A stretch of 64,000 nucleotides of DNA from Nepenthes gracilis (GCA_033239525.1 BSYO01000010.1:9575379-9639378); one strand, 5' to 3'; positions 23,701 through 37,640 are shown, numbered from the stretch's first letter. Notes: a model not told the origin generated them from the letters alone. Numbers and translations are program-made.

Positions 23701-24854
23701 ACATCCTTTTACCTTTCCGAATACTAGGGTACCTTGGCCGCTACTACAAAGCCCTATGTCCTCTAATCACACATAACTCAAAACATAATGCAACATGGGC
23801 TCTAATCCCCAAAACGACACTGGATCACAATATTAAACCCAAGAGCCTTACCTCTGTCCACTGACAGGTGACATTAACACATTGAGTTAATACCTTAGGA
23901 CCGATTTAAAACACCGAACCTTTTCACTTTGTCTGTCCATGAATAAAGATATCCCTCAATCTTACAATCAAGCCAACCACTATTAAAGCATGCTCCCGAG
24001 AGTCTTACCACACAAGGCATTCACCCAAAAAGCTTCCATAAACACATAGGGCAATGCCTCAAATCCTCGAAACCCCATGATCTTTCTTATGTCAATCAAC
24101 CAAGTTCGACGCCACCTCCTATCTAGCATGGGGCAACACGCCGTCTCTTATACCCTGGACATGGGGGTCACGTAGCGTCATCTTAAGTTTAAGATTTCAC
24201 ATTTCAACCTCAATATATAACTCATGAGTTACCCAAAAGTCCATACACTTAAGCATTCTCTAAAACAATTATGAATTATCATCTTAGGACTTGATGCGCC
24301 CAAGAATTAACCCAATTTACAAACCTTGGAGCGCTAACTCCACCCTATTCATTACACTACATTGATCGTAACCCTTCTTAGCGAAATGCTAACCTAAGAA
24401 CTTCAATTCATAACGATCAAACTTAAACCCCAATCACAGATTAATTAACCTAGGCCTCGAATCAACACCGATCACTAAAAATTCAATTGATACCAGTTTA
24501 ACCAAACACTAAGGTGTCTCTATACACCATCTTTCTCTCGAGCCTACAATGGGCCATCCAATGCTAGTAGTCTCATCAAGGAGCCACTACTAATACTTCT
24601 TTGAGACCGTAACAATTTGAATTAAGCCACCTCAGAACACAAGCTAGGACGTATAAGTGGCCACACGAACTAAGTCACCGCTTCTAACTTAGCGCTAGCC
24701 TAAATTATTTGGGACCCAGGTAACCAAAACTACCAGGATTGACTTTAATCATCAAACACCTTCACTCACTTAATCGATCAATCTTAATCTAACCTAAACT
24801 TCCCAGATACGTCTGATTGCATCAAACCTAAGCATCTCTTTTCTACGTCCAACC
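20712..24854 (-). mobile_element. Interior of family-A element, copy 1
   Basis: Bounded by the terminal polypurine tract (20712-20724) and a mutated PBS region near 24840-24854. Matches 31142-35289 along its length. Non-coding; no gag or pol motif found. Contains the internal polypurine tract at 22024-22036 and the broken version of the 67-codon frame near 23150-23353. Confidence 0.75.
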
Positions 24855-25664
24855 AGGACGGACCAAATTATTCTCCACCGAATAACCTCCGCCAATGGTA
24901 ACATTAAACACAAGTCCATAATTAGCAATTATGGATTCTCTGAGAAATTTTAATGAGAGTTTCCTCAACCTGGATTTAAAACCAAAAATACAACCCGTTT
25001 AAAAACATCCAGAGCAAGCACACAACTAATCATTATTGAATGTTTGGCCTATAATACACAACACAGATCATATAACTGCCTATATTATCCATGGCTCCAA
25101 AAGAAGAAACCTATCTACTATCTTGGGTCTAGAGAGATGCCATCTAACAAAACTCAAAATCTAAGAATATTAACATAACATAAATGCGGAAGTACAATTA
25201 AATCATCAAAACTTGCGGAATCATAACAAAATCATAATATAACAAGCCACATCCATCCATGAGTGACTGTTTATATTCAAATATTATAAACATAACTAAA
25301 TCTTCAAGCTTCGACATCCTAAGATATCTTGAAGCAAGTCTCTCTCCTCGCTGCACCTAATTTGGTGCTTAGGTTAGGCGTTTATCTCTGAAGGAAAATG
25401 TGAAGGGTGAGCGTACATCTCAAGAATGTAATCATAATGAAATCAACAACTAGGAGGGGGAAAAAATTAAGATGTCAATAATCGGGAATCATGAGAGGAA
25501 ACAGGAATATATCGGAACATTAGATTCTCACGGTTACATCGATTAGGCATTATTCATTTTTATTTTTATATCATCTTAAGGCACTTGGGTTTCAGAGGTC
25601 TACCAACCAACGACGCGAGAGAATGCAGGAAAGGAAATGTCACATTCTAAAGCCACGCTACATT
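24855..25664 (-). mobile_element. Truncated 5' LTR of family-A element, copy 1
   Basis: Aligns with 35290-36107, the PBS-proximal end of the LTR. It breaks off within CTACATT at 25664, where 36-bp repeat units of LTR C begin abruptly. The remaining 1.8 kb expected from 36108-37918 is absent. This break is the junction of the tandem duplication. Confidence 0.8.
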
Positions 25665-25666
25665 CC

Positions 25667-25841
25667 TTGTACTAAGTCCCGAGGGCGGCTGTCATTTCCT
25701 CCTTGTACTCAAGCCCCGAGGACGGCTGTCATTACCTCCTTGTACCAAGCCCCGAGGATGGCTGTCATTCCCTCCTTGTACCAAGCCCGAGGGAAGCTGT
25801 CATTCCCTCCTTGTACTAAGCCCCGAGGACGGCTATCATTC
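25667..25841. repeat. 36-bp minisatellite, 5 units (copy 2)
   Basis: Unit starts at 25667, 25703, 25740, 25776 and 25811. The short 35-bp unit (25776-25810) and the following TACTAAGCC variant match units 15017 and 15052 of the 19-unit array. Confidence 0.9.
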
Positions 25842-25989
25842 ATCTTTTTATTAAAAACCCCTTTTCGAAATCAGACTTGCATAATATATCTTCAGCTATC
25901 CTTAAGTATACATGAAAATTTCCTAGGTACAGGTCGGTATATATTCTCGAAAACAAATTATACTTGGGGCCGGTTTGGATTTTTATCAA

Positions 25990-27515
25990 GGAAGGGTAGG
26001 AGCTCTTTTTCTCGTTAAGGGAGCCAGATTATCATTTTTACATAATCCGAACTCATTTTCAGTTCGAGTCGGAATTCATTTTTAGTGCAAAAGCGGGAGT
26101 TTGGAGTGCTCAAAAAGCCGGAGATCTTGGTTTCAAAAGGGCGGAGCTCTTTTTGGACGAAGTATTTTCAAAAAGGACGGAGCTCTTTTAGACGGAGTAT
26201 TTTTCTTAAAAAGGACGGAGCTCTTTTTGGACGGAGTGCTTTTTGGACGGAGTGCCTTTTTAGGCGGAGTGCTTTTCAGACGGGTGTTTTTCAGACGGAG
26301 TGCTTTTCACTTGGAGTACTTTTAAAAGCCGGAGTTTCATTTTCCTAAAGGGACGGAGTGCTTTTCACTAACGAGACGGAGTTCTTTTTACATAAAGGAC
26401 GGAGTGCTTTTTATTAACAGGACGGAGTTTTTTTTACACAAAGGACAGAGTGTTTTTCATTAACAGGACGGAGTGCTTTTTACTCAAAGGACGGAGCTTA
26501 TTTTCTCAAAGCCGGAGTTCATTTTCAATACAAAGTCGGAGTTCATTTTACATTGAGGCCGGAGTTCCCTTTACATTAAAGTCGGAGTTCATTTTAAAGC
26601 TAGAGTTCTTTTTCCAACAAAAAGGACGAAGTTCTTTTTGACAGAAGGCGGAGTTCAAAAGCCGGAGTTCCTTTCCCTTTAAGGCCGGGAGTTCTTTTAA
26701 AAGAGCCGGAGTTCTTTTTACTAACGGGACGGAGTGCTTTTTACTGAAAGCCAAAGTACATTTAAAAGCCGAAGTTCATTTTACTCAAGGGACGGAGTTC
26801 ATTAAAAGCCGGAGTTCATTTTACATTGAGGCTGGAGTTCATTTTAAGGACGGAGTTCATTAAAAGCCGGAGTTCATTTCATATTATGGCCGGAGTTCAT
26901 TTTAAGGACGGAGTGCTTTTTCTCAGAGGACGGAGCTTATTTTCTCAAAGCCGGAGTTCATTTTCAATACAAAGCCGGAGTTCATTTTACATTGAGGCCG
27001 GAGTTCCCTTTACATTAAGGCCGGAGTTCATTTTAAAGCCAGAGTTCTTTTTCCAACAAAAAGGACAGAGTTCTTTTTGACAGAACGCGGAGTTCAAAAG
27101 TCGGAGTTCATTTCCCTTTAAGGCTGGAGTTCTTTTTAAAAGAGCCAGAGTTCTTTTTACTAACGGGACGGAGTGCTTTTTACTAAAAGCCAGAGTACAT
27201 TTAAAAGCCGAAGTTCATTTTCCTCAAGGGACGGAGTTCATTAAAAGCCGGAGTTCATTTTACATTGAGGCCAGAGTTCATTTTAAGGACGGAGTTCATT
27301 AAAAGCCAGAGTTCATTTCATATTAAGGCCGGAGTTCATTTTAAGGACGGAGTGCTTTTTCTCAGAGGACGGAGCTTATTTTCTCAAAGGCCGAAGCTCA
27401 TTTTCATATTAAGGAAGGAGTTAATTTTAAGGCCAAAGTTCTTTTGGAGTACTTTTTCATCAAAAAGGACGGAGTTCTTTTCCTTAAACGGACGGAGTAC
27501 TTTTTCTTCAAAAAC
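25990..27515. repeat. Degenerate GGACGGAGT array (copy 2)
   Basis: Same short irregular units as 15590-17090, in the same order, with small length differences. Not coding despite several Arg-Ser-Phe-rich open frames. Confidence 0.9.
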
Positions 27516-28368
27516 ATGTAATTATCAGAGTTCGTATAATTTGTCAAATAATCATACTTCAAGCAGAATAAAATCTATCATCCTAAGTGTCAATGTTTCT
27601 TTTAAGCATGCGATCAACATAACTGCATAAGAATATCAGATATACTTGCTTCGAGAACATGCATAATCTTAAAAACAGTGGTGAGTACTTTTAAACTTAA
27701 AAACGGAGAGTGCATCCGCAAACATTCTTAAATCTGAACTTAAAAGAGAGTGGCGTCCGAGGTATACTTGCAATATTCTTAAATATGAACTTAAAAATGG
27801 CGTCCGAGGTACACTTGCTCGAGAGTTGATTCCTAGATTTTTACCATCTTGAAGCTTTCTCCCGCTCACTCTCTTCCTTCTACTAGCACATTGCATCAAC
27901 CAACCGACGCTTGCTTTTATAGGAGGGGTTTGGTGGGATAAGTAGGGAAGTTACTTACCCTGTACTTCTCTTGGAGGGTAGGTGGGGTAACCAGATTAGT
28001 TTTACCCACTCCATTCGTCTTCGCCTAGTTGGGTTTTAACTAAAATCTGTTGTTCTCTTTAGCTGCCAACATTCACTCCTGCTGTCCACTTATAATTCAC
28101 TCCGGCCTCCAGCACCTTCATGAAGTGCTCTGGCCTTCAGTGGCTTCAAGAGACCAAAAAGGCCACTCCGTCATCATGAGACAAGAAATTACTCAGGTCC
28201 TCACGGAGGCATAAAGTCACTCCTGCCTTTGAATTACACAACCCACTCCTGCCTAAATCACTCCGGCCTCAAGAAATCACTCCAGATTTTATCCTTATCA
28301 AAATACTCTAGTATTAAGTTGGGATATTTTATTCCGATTTTTACGCTTTTTGATTTCGGGATCTCACA

Positions 28369-28505
28369 CCAGTTATTTGTGAATTCAAAGATGTATTTTT
28401 CAAAAATTTACTTGGCTTACCACCACATCAGGAGATAGAATTTAAAATCAAGCTTGTACTAGGATCAAGTCCAATCTCAAAGGCACCATACAAAATGGCA
28501 CCTGC
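28369..28505 (+). pseudogene. gypsy-1 pol fragment between protease and RT (copy 2)
   Basis: Reads as EFKDVFFKNLLGLPPH, then LVLGSSPISKAPYKMAPA at the right end. It joins at the residue level to the RT segment at 37919, which opens with Ala-Lys-Leu-Lys-Glu-Leu. The family-A element is inserted at this junction with target site CCTGC on the left and CCCGC on the right. Confidence 0.9.
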
Positions 28506-30886
28506 TGTGACGAACCGAATTATTCTCCATCGAATAACCTCCGTCAATGGTAACATAAACAAAAGTCCACAATTAGCAATTATGGATTCTACAGAAATTT
28601 CAGCAGAGTTCCTTCTACAACTATACGAAAACCAAAAATATAACCTTTTTTAAAAAAATCCCGTACAAGCACACAACTAATCATTATTGAATGTTTGGCC
28701 TACAACACACAACACATGATCATATAACTGTCATATCATCTATGGCTCCAGTACAGCAACCCTATGTACTATACTGGGTCTAGGTAGATGCCATCTAACA
28801 AAACTCAAAATCTAAGAATATTAATATAACATAAATGTGGAAGTACAACTAAATCATCAAAACCTGCAGAAGCATAACAAAATCATAATATAACAACAAG
28901 CCACATCCATCCATGAGTAGCTGTTTATATTCTAATATTATAAAATAACCCAATCTTCAAGCTTCGACATCCAGCTAATATCTTCAAGCAAGTCTCTCTC
29001 CTTACTCTAACTAATCTGGTGCCGGCTAAGTATTCTCATCTGGAAAGAAAACAGTAAGGGTGAGCGTACAGCTCAGCAAATATAATCATAACTCACTGAC
29101 AATCATGATAACGATGAAAGCAACAACTGGGAGGGGGAAAAGCATAAGATGTCAATAATCAGGAATCATGAGAGGAAACAGGGAACATCTTCGAACATTA
29201 GATTCTCATGGTTACATGATTAGGCATTATTCATTTTCGTCATTATATCATCTTTGCTGACCCGGGTCAGTAGGTCGTACTAACCGACGATACGAGAGAA
29301 CGAGGAAAGGAATGTATTCACTATACATTCTAAAGCCACGGCTACATTTTAGTTCTGCAGCACTCGACCATCGGTGGCATCTCCACTATGAAACACTCAA
29401 TGAACGACTACATCTCCACTATGTAGCGTTCAACCAATGGCTACATTTTAGGCCTGCAGCACTCGACCACCTCAACACGCCCCATATCCCCCAGGGACCA
29501 GGCAGTTCCTTGTTCTTCCACAGTAGTATTCTAAGGCGTACCACGAACATCAGCCGCTCCCACGAGCGGCAAGAATACATGGCCATGTATTCCTCGAGTT
29601 CGCACCGCGATGGACATGGTAAGCTAAAGAATACTACCCCTATGAATCATGGTCCTAGTTTCGAGGTTAGTTTCAACACTTGGAGAGAAAAATCCACATT
29701 TACCATACACATTCACAACCCGAGAAATCTCATTCTCATCACATACATCTCCATTAGGGAGATCATTCCATCACAATGTACAATGTGAATTCCCTTCCAT
29801 TTACTTGCTTGGTTCGCAACTTTCTGTGGTACTCAACCCCGTTATTACAATTCAATTCATGTTCACAAGAGAATTCCGAATTTCATACCTTTGATAATCA
29901 CGTATCATTTTAGAAGCCTCCTGGACTCGTTTCCTTGCTTCCAGTGCCCAAATAGACATTTTCAGGGCTTACACTTTAACACAACATTTAACATAAGTTT
30001 CATCATAATTAAATAGAGGCAAATCGTGTAAATTTCCCATTTATTTTTGGATGAACAGTGCCAGGGCTCATTCGGAACATCCGGACGCCACGAACGGTTC
30101 GCTACTCGTGAGATCGGACATCCGGTTGATACATACGTACAATTGGGACACGGTGATTCATCTTTTATGCTCGATTCAACGTAATACACGGGTGGAAACA
30201 TGCAATTTTCCATTTTATATTCGGATGAATAGTGTCAGCCGCAATTTAGAGGCCCCGGACACAGCCAACGGGTCGAAACGTGCACAATTGAACCCGCGGC
30301 CAACTTATATATGCATTTAGGATGTGGGGATTCATATTTTGAGGTCAAAATAACATAATTTGGAGGGAAAAACAGTGAACCCGAATCTGGGCGTGGGTTA
30401 GGGTTTTACGATACTAAATCGGTTGATTCGGACCACAATTTGGACAAAGAACTACATATTCATTGAACATAATTCATGGGCTACACATTTTTCAGATTTT
30501 GGGTGGGTATCGAAACGATAATACCTAATAGAGAATGAGTAAAATTCACAAGATAACAAATAGTGAGTATGAGAACACTTGCCTCGACATGCTCTACATT
30601 TTCTCCAACTAGCTCGAGCTCGGAATCGGACCCAAAGGCCTCCATTTTCCCCTTTTCTCCTTCGCGAGCTCCTCCTCTCACCGAGCTCCCACAAGTGTTG
30701 CCCCTGCTCCACCACGACGCCCAGCCAACCACCACCTCGCACAGCCGTGGCCGGCTGCTGCCGACCCGTGCTCCACAGGCTCCCGCGCCGTCCACCTCCC
30801 TCTCCCACCGATGAACCCTAACCCTCCCCCCTTCTCTCTCTCTTCGAATTTCCCTTCTCCCCGATTCTGCTTTCCCCCCTTTTATC

Positions 30887-30943
<57 letters not shown>

Positions 30944-31141
30944 GTTTTCTTTTAATCCCAAATTAATTTGATACCCAAACGATCGAGTGGGTACACTCCG
31001 GGCACCGGCTCAACAATTCCAAATATTCTCCCAAAATTTCATAATATTTATTTAATTTTTCTCATGTCCGAATTACCCAAAATCACCGAAAATAATAAGT
31101 AATTCCAATTTAATCCGATAAAATTATTTCGAGATGTTACA
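28506..31141 (-). mobile_element. 3' LTR of the complete family-A element
   Basis: 2,636 bp; edges TGTGACGAACC on the left and GAGATGTTACA on the right. Includes a (TTA)n run (30886-30941), the conserved leader block near 30600-30680, donor-like GAGGCAAGTG (about 30583, minus) and acceptor-like CTTTCCAG|ATGAG (about 29033, minus). Confidence 0.85.
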
Positions 31142-31154
31142 TTCTCCCCCACTT
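31142..31154 (-). promoter_or_regulatory. Terminal polypurine tract, family A
   Basis: AAGTGGGGGAGAA on the minus strand, directly against the LTR start. Confidence 0.85.
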
Positions 31155-32459
31155 ATAGAAATTTTATCCTCGAAATTTAACGAATCTCAAATTTTCATAA
31201 TCATAGGTAATCTTTTTCACATCCAGAAATCATCCCCTTAGACAACGATTATTCTAGGAACCTCAAGCATTGAATCGTTCTAATCCTTATTACAAGACAA
31301 ATTCTTAGCCTCCCAAGACGGCTTACCCCAAACGCATATCAATTTTCTTAGCCATCGATTCCAAGGAGACTTCCTAACGATCTCTCAAATCTCAAAAGTG
31401 ACCTAAAATAATGCCAACCATTCCTCCAACTTAAACTGATACTTCAAGCAAATCCAATGGACTTCTACCTTAGTTCATTCCAAGCTTTGAAGGAACGCGA
31501 CCACAGGGGACCTCATCCTCATTCCGAAATCTCCAGGCCATAGGCCCACAATGCTTACATTGTGCTACTTTGATTAGTCATCTAACCATCAATTATCCCA
31601 TTGAAATGTTACCACTACATCAAATTCAACTTTATGTCTCAAAGATCATTTGATCAAATCCTTACTAAGGTTTTGATGCAAACCTTAACTCACAATCAAA
31701 TTTCAAAGACAGGATGATTTATATTCATGCCATTTTATTAGTAATTCGACAATCGACACATTCCCCAAAATAGACAACCCATATCGAACACCCAAAAATT
31801 CCATGGCAACCTTGATTCAGGCAATTCTAGAATAGCTCTAGAGGAATCCACAATTCTCATACTACAGCCACATTCAAAGTTGCAATTATCCCAAGGGTTC
31901 GATATGACTCTAGATCACTCTCCCCGTATCCTTGAAGTAAATAATTGAGCATCCTCAAGATTCCGTTGGTGTACCAATGAGCCAACTGAACTAATCCGAA
32001 CAAGTTCTCTATGATTACGATAAGCGGGTCGCTCTAATCGCCTTGAAACAAACCATAAGGACTTCATATTTCATGAAATCCTAGTTCCCATAGATTGAAT
32101 ATGATTCTGTCTCCCAAACTAAGAACATGGCATCCTATCACCCAATCGTTTGGACTTACCCGCGATTTACCTTTAACATCTCCTAGGAAACTTTGAAGAC
32201 ATATTAAGTCTAGAAGCTCCCAACATCAATTGTCAATATAGATTCCTACTTTCCAAAGGAAACACCGAGGTTCACTTTTCCAGCCTTTAAACGGATCTGA
32301 CCACACGCAATATCATATGACCATCTTCCTTTATGATACAACTATACTGGCTCCTAAAATCTTAATGCCTATCTTTGAAGACAATACCCCTGAGTTTTCA
32401 AAATGAAAACCTCAATGGTCAATTCCGACATACATGTGGGGGTAACACTAATCATGAAT

Positions 32460-32472
32460 TTCTCCCCCACTT
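32460..32472 (-). promoter_or_regulatory. Internal polypurine tract-like motif, family A copy 2
   Basis: AAGTGGGGGAGAA on the minus strand, 1.3 kb before the 3' LTR; identical 13-mer to the terminal tract. Counterparts lie at 22024-22036 and 8576-8588. Confidence 0.55.
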
Positions 32473-33598
32473 ATTTCAAAGGTATTCACCTATCATGACA
32501 TGAGAGTAACATAACCTTAACATTTCTCAAAGGTATTAAATTTCACGATGGCTTACCAGACCCATCAGGGGTCAACCCAAATGACATGGACATCACCTGA
32601 CCCCTTTTTATTCTCCGAAACTACCAATCATCTTTTGTTTTAATGATTACAAATCTTTCCCATGCCAAACACCTCACAGGCATTGAAATCTCCCAACGGA
32701 GACTTGTCAAGTCACTTAACAACTTCGATTAGACCCAAGATGACCATACACTTTCACGACACAAATCGGCCTCCCCAATCAGCCACTGCTTAAAATCCTA
32801 TGTCCTCAAAATCATGCAATTACAAAGCCACAAGCTTAGCAAGGCATTTTCTCAACTAAATTCGCATTCCTTTCTCAATAGGACATGCGAATTATTAGCT
32901 ATCCATAATCTATGACTTAATCCTTAAACAAATTGCACACACCATTTATTCCTTTGAATTCCTCAATGAAGTGACCTCAACATGGACCCAGATATGGTCA
33001 AAAGACTCAACCCATAAAATTTCATGAAACGCCAACGATCCTACAAAACCAAAACGGCGTTTTCTGGACTTTATAGTGGCCATAGCCTCATCCTGAATAC
33101 CGTCGGGGCTACCACTTCCATTGATCCATAATTAACACGCTATGGAACTAATTCAATCTTAGAACTCATCAAGCCTTTACAACAGTCCATATAATTCACC
33201 TATCCAATCACAAGGTTTGCTTATCAAATCGGCAATCTCCTAGGCAACCCAATTTTTGAATTTCATGAACAACATTATTGGTCCATCTCATTTACCCTGA
33301 AGGTTCTGGAGTATTTCACACGATGCAAAACTGATATCTCCTTAGCTCTACATGGAATCCTCAACAATCGGCGTCGATTTCGACATAACCTCGAATTCTT
33401 GACCAACAGATACATCAACCTAATCTTCCTTTTGATAACATCCTCAAATAGTCAAATGGTAGAAGCCCCTCAATGACCCTAAAAAGACCTCCCGATGTGG
33501 CCGCATCTATGAATTGGGCTTAGCATAGATCCTCATTAAATGATCTACAGGAAAGACAACATCAATTTTTGGTACCTCAATGAATTTAGACTTACGCT

Positions 33599-33802
33599 TT
33601 AAATCCTACGACCTGATTGCCTTATGTTATCCTTTACCAATCCAACCAAATGAACACTACAGTTTGCCCACCGAACTACTATTGAGATCATATTAAGACT
33701 TGGTACCGTGGCAAACACAAGTTCACACCCAAAACTGCAAAGTTCAATTACGAGGCATAATATGCTTACTAATACAATTCCGGTCGACCCAACCAATCGC
33801 AT
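33599..33802 (-). other. Small open frame in the family-A interior
   Basis: 67 codons starting MRLVGSTG, with CLVIELCSF and VVRWANCSVH. Same length and register as 7276-7479 in the family-B element. It could be a short relic or chance; no known family is recognised. Confidence 0.25.
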
Positions 33803-35276
33803 CTACAAACTCAAGGAAAACGTCACAACCTTAATACCGTCTGTATCAAACTTAGAACCTTAATGAAACAAACTTAGGAATCACAAAATTATCTATAATC
33901 AGGATCCCAACGATGCAAGTGTTGTGACATCAAAATAGAGAAATCTCATCTTCAATCTCGGCAATCCACATATTTCCTCATGCACCACCACCACCCAACT
34001 CTGATTCCATGGCACTAGATTTCTTCACTGCCAGGGCAAAGGATACGAACTATCCTTAATCCATCGACCATGCTATCTACACTTAGGTCATAGTCCCAAA
34101 GTCTCTTCGGGAAGGCATTTATCCAAAATTCTTACTTGAACATCCACTTTGATACATCCTTTTACCTTTCCGAATACTAGGTTACCTTTGCCGCTACTAC
34201 AAAGCCTATGTCGTCTAATCACACATAACTCAATACACAATGCAACATGGGCTCGGAATCCCCAAAACGACACCAGATCACAATATTAAACCCAAGAGCC
34301 TTACCTCCTGTCACGACAGGTGACATTAACACATTGAGTTAATACCTTAGGACCCTGATTTAAAACACTGAGCCTTTTCACCGCCTGTCCATGAATAAAG
34401 ATATCCCTCAATCTTACGATCAAGCCAACCACTATTAAAGCATGCTCCCGAGAGTCTTACCGACACAAGGCATTCACCCAAAGAGCTTCCATAAACACAT
34501 AGGGCAATGCCTCATAATCCTCGAGACCCATGATCTTTCTTATGTCAATCAACCAAGGTCGACGCCACCTCCTATCTAGCATGGGGCAACATGCCATATC
34601 TTATACCAGACATGGGGGTCACCGCAGCGTCATCTTAAGTTTAAGATTTCACATTTCAACCTCAATATAACTCGGGGCTACCCAAAAGTCCATACACTTA
34701 AGCATTTCCAAAATAATTATGAATTATCATCTTAGGACTTGATATGCCCAAGAATTAACTCCAATTTATAAACCTCGAGCTGCTAACTCCACCCTATTCA
34801 TTACACTTGCTAGGTTGATCAGGCAACCCTTCTTAGCAAAATGCTAACCTAAGAACTTTAATTCATGGTCGATCAAACTTAAACCTTAAACCAAGATTAA
34901 TTAACCTAGACTCGAATCAACACTGATCAGTTCAAAAATCCAATTGATACCGGTCAAATTCAAACACTAAGGTGTCTCTATACACCATCTTTCTCTAGAG
35001 CCTACAGTCAGCCACCTAATACCAGTAGTCCCCATCAAGGAGCCACTACTAATACTTCTTTGAGACAGAACAATTTGAATTAAGCCACTCCTAGAACACA
35101 AGCTAGGACGTATAAACTAGCCACTCGAACTAAGTCACCGCTTCAAACTTAGCGCTAGCCTAAGTTATTGGGATTGAGGTAACCAAAACTACTCGGCCTT
35201 CATTCACTTAATCGATCAATCTTAATCTAACCTAAGCTTCCGCATATGATTCAGATCAAACCGAAGGCATCTCTTT

Positions 35277-35287
35277 CTCTGATACCA
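35277..35287 (-). promoter_or_regulatory. Primer binding site, family A
   Basis: TGGTATCAGAG on the minus strand, two bases from the 5' LTR end at 35290. Exact match to the usual initiator-Met tRNA PBS core. Confidence 0.9.
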
Positions 35288-35289
35288 AC

Positions 35290-37640
35290 TGTGATGGACC
35301 GAATTATTCTCCATCGAATAACCTCCGTCAATGGTAAAATAAACTAAAGTCTACAATCAGTAATTATGGATTCTATAAAAATTTCGACAGAGTTTCTTCT
35401 ACAACTAGACGAAAATAAAAAATACAACCTGTTTAAAAACATCCTGTACAAGCACACAACAATCATTATTGAATATTTGGCCTGCAACACACAATACAGG
35501 ATCATATAACTGTCACATCATCCATGGCTCCAGTACAGTAACTCTATCTACTATACTGGGTCTAAAGAGATGTCATCTAACAAAACTCAAAATCTAAGAA
35601 TATTAACATAACATAAATGCGGAAGTACAACTAAATCATCAAAACTTGCGGAATCATAACAAAATCATAATATAACAACAAGCCACATCCATCCATGAGT
35701 GGCTGTTTATATTCAAATATTATAAACATAACTAAATCTTCAAGCTTCGACATCCTGCTAATATCTTCAAGCAAGTCTCTCTCCTTGCTCTACCTAATTT
35801 GGTGCCGGTTAGGCGTTCTTATCTGGAAGGAAAACAGCAAGGGTGAGCGTACATCTCAGCAAATGTAATCATAATGAAATCAACAACTAGGAGGGGGGAA
35901 AAGCATAAGATGTCAATAATCAGGAATCATGAGAGGAAACAGGGAACATCTTGGAACATTAGATTCTCACGGTTACATCGATTAGGCATTATTCATTTTC
36001 GTTTTTATATAATCTTTACGGACCCGGGCTAGTAGGTCGTACAAACCAACGATGCGAGAGAACGAGGAAAGGAATGTGTTCGCAACACATTCTAAAGCCA
36101 CGGCTACATTTTAGGTGTGCAGCACTCGACCATTGGTTGCATCTCCACTATGCAACACTCAACGAACGACTACATCTCCACTATGTAGTGTTCAACCAAC
36201 GGCTACATTTTAGGCCTGCAGCACTCGGCCACCGCCCTATATCCCCTGGGGACCAGGCAGTTCCTCATTCTTCCATAGTAGTATTCTAATGCGTACCACG
36301 AATATCACCTGCTCCCACGAGCGGCCAGAATACGTGGCCATATATTCCTCGGGTTCACACCGTGATGGACATGGTAAGCTAAAGAATACTACCCTTATGA
36401 ATCATGGTCCTAGTTTTAAGGTTAGTTTCAACACTTGGAGAGAAAAATCCACATTTGCCATACACATTCACAACTCGGGAAATCTCATTCCCATCACATA
36501 CATCTCCATCAGGGAGATCATTCCATCACAATGCACAATGTGGATTCCCTTCCATTTACTTGCTCGGTTCATAACTTTCTGTGGGACTCAATCCCGTTAT
36601 TACAATTCAATTCATGTTCACATGAGAATTCCAAATTTCATACCTTTAATAATCACGTATCATTTTAGAAGCCTCTTGAACTCGTTTCCTTGCTTCCGGT
36701 GTCCAAATACAAATTTTCGGGGCTTACGCTTTAACACAACATTTAATATAAGTTTCATCATAATTAAATAGAGGCAAATCATGTAAATTTTCCATTTATT
36801 TTCGGATGAAAAAGGGTGTGGCTCATTCGAACATCCGACGCCACGAACGGTTCGCTACTCGTGAGATCGGAAATCCGGTTGATACATACGCACAATTGGG
36901 ACATGGTTATTCATCTTTTAGGCTCGATTCAACGTAATACAAGGGTGGAAACATGCAATTTTCCATTTTATATTCGGATGAATAGTGTCAGCCGCAATTT
37001 AGAGGCCCCGGACGCCGCTGCCGACATGTATATGTCGAAACGTGCGCAATCGAACCCGCTGACGACATAAATATACATTTCGGACGTGGGGATTCATATT
37101 TTGAGGTCAAAATGACATAATTCGGAGGGGAAAACAGTGAACCCGAATCTGGGCTTGGGTTAGGGTTTTACGATACCAAATCGGTCGATTCAGACCACAA
37201 TTTGAACAAAGAACTACATATTCATTGAACATAATTCATGGGCTACACATTTTTCAGATTTTGGGTGGGTATCGGAATGATAATACCTTATGGAGAATGA
37301 GTAAATATCACAAGATAACAAATAGTGAGCATGAGAACACTTGCCTCGACGTGCTTTACATTTTCTCCAACTAGCTCGAGCTCGGAATGGAACCCGAAGG
37401 CCTCCATTTTCCCCTTTTCTCCTTCGCGAGCTCCTCCTCTCACCGAGCTCCCACGGGTGCTGCCGCTGCTCCACCGTGACTCCCAGCCAGCCACCACCTC
37501 GTACGGCTGTCGTTGGCCACTGCCGACCCGTGCGCCACCGGTGCCGGCGCCGTCCACCTCCCTCTCTCGCCGATGAACCCTAACCCTCCCCCTTCTCTCT
37601 CTCTCTTCCCTCCCCGATTCTGCTTTCCCCCCCTTTTATC

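Larger units (their letters stand above)
14909..25664. repeat. Tandem segmental duplication, copy 1
   Basis: Matches 25665-36110 along its length with an offset of about 10.40 to 10.44 kb, in the same orientation and with scattered substitutions and small indels. The start is set from the pattern of 36-bp units: the unit series including the single 35-bp unit at 15017 matches the five units at 25667-25841. Copy 1 has about ten further units before leaving the array. It includes part of LTR C, the gypsy-1 fragment, and a family-A element whose 5' LTR is cut at the junction. Confidence 0.8.
25665..28368 (-). mobile_element. Truncated copy of solo LTR C within the duplication
   Basis: Holds five 36-bp units (25667-25841) and the degenerate GGACGGAGT array (about 25990-27515), ending GATCTCACA at 28368 followed by TSD CCAGT (28369-28373). 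The left third of the LTR, with the acceptor-like site, is not duplicated. Confidence 0.85.
25665..36110. repeat. Tandem segmental duplication, copy 2
   Basis: Starts inside a 36-bp repeat unit directly after truncated LTR sequence and runs to the point in the family-A 5' LTR that matches 25664. It is better preserved at element edges than copy 1: the TSD, LTR ends and PBS are all readable. Both a real unequal exchange and an assembly or haplotype artefact would give this picture. Confidence 0.8.
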
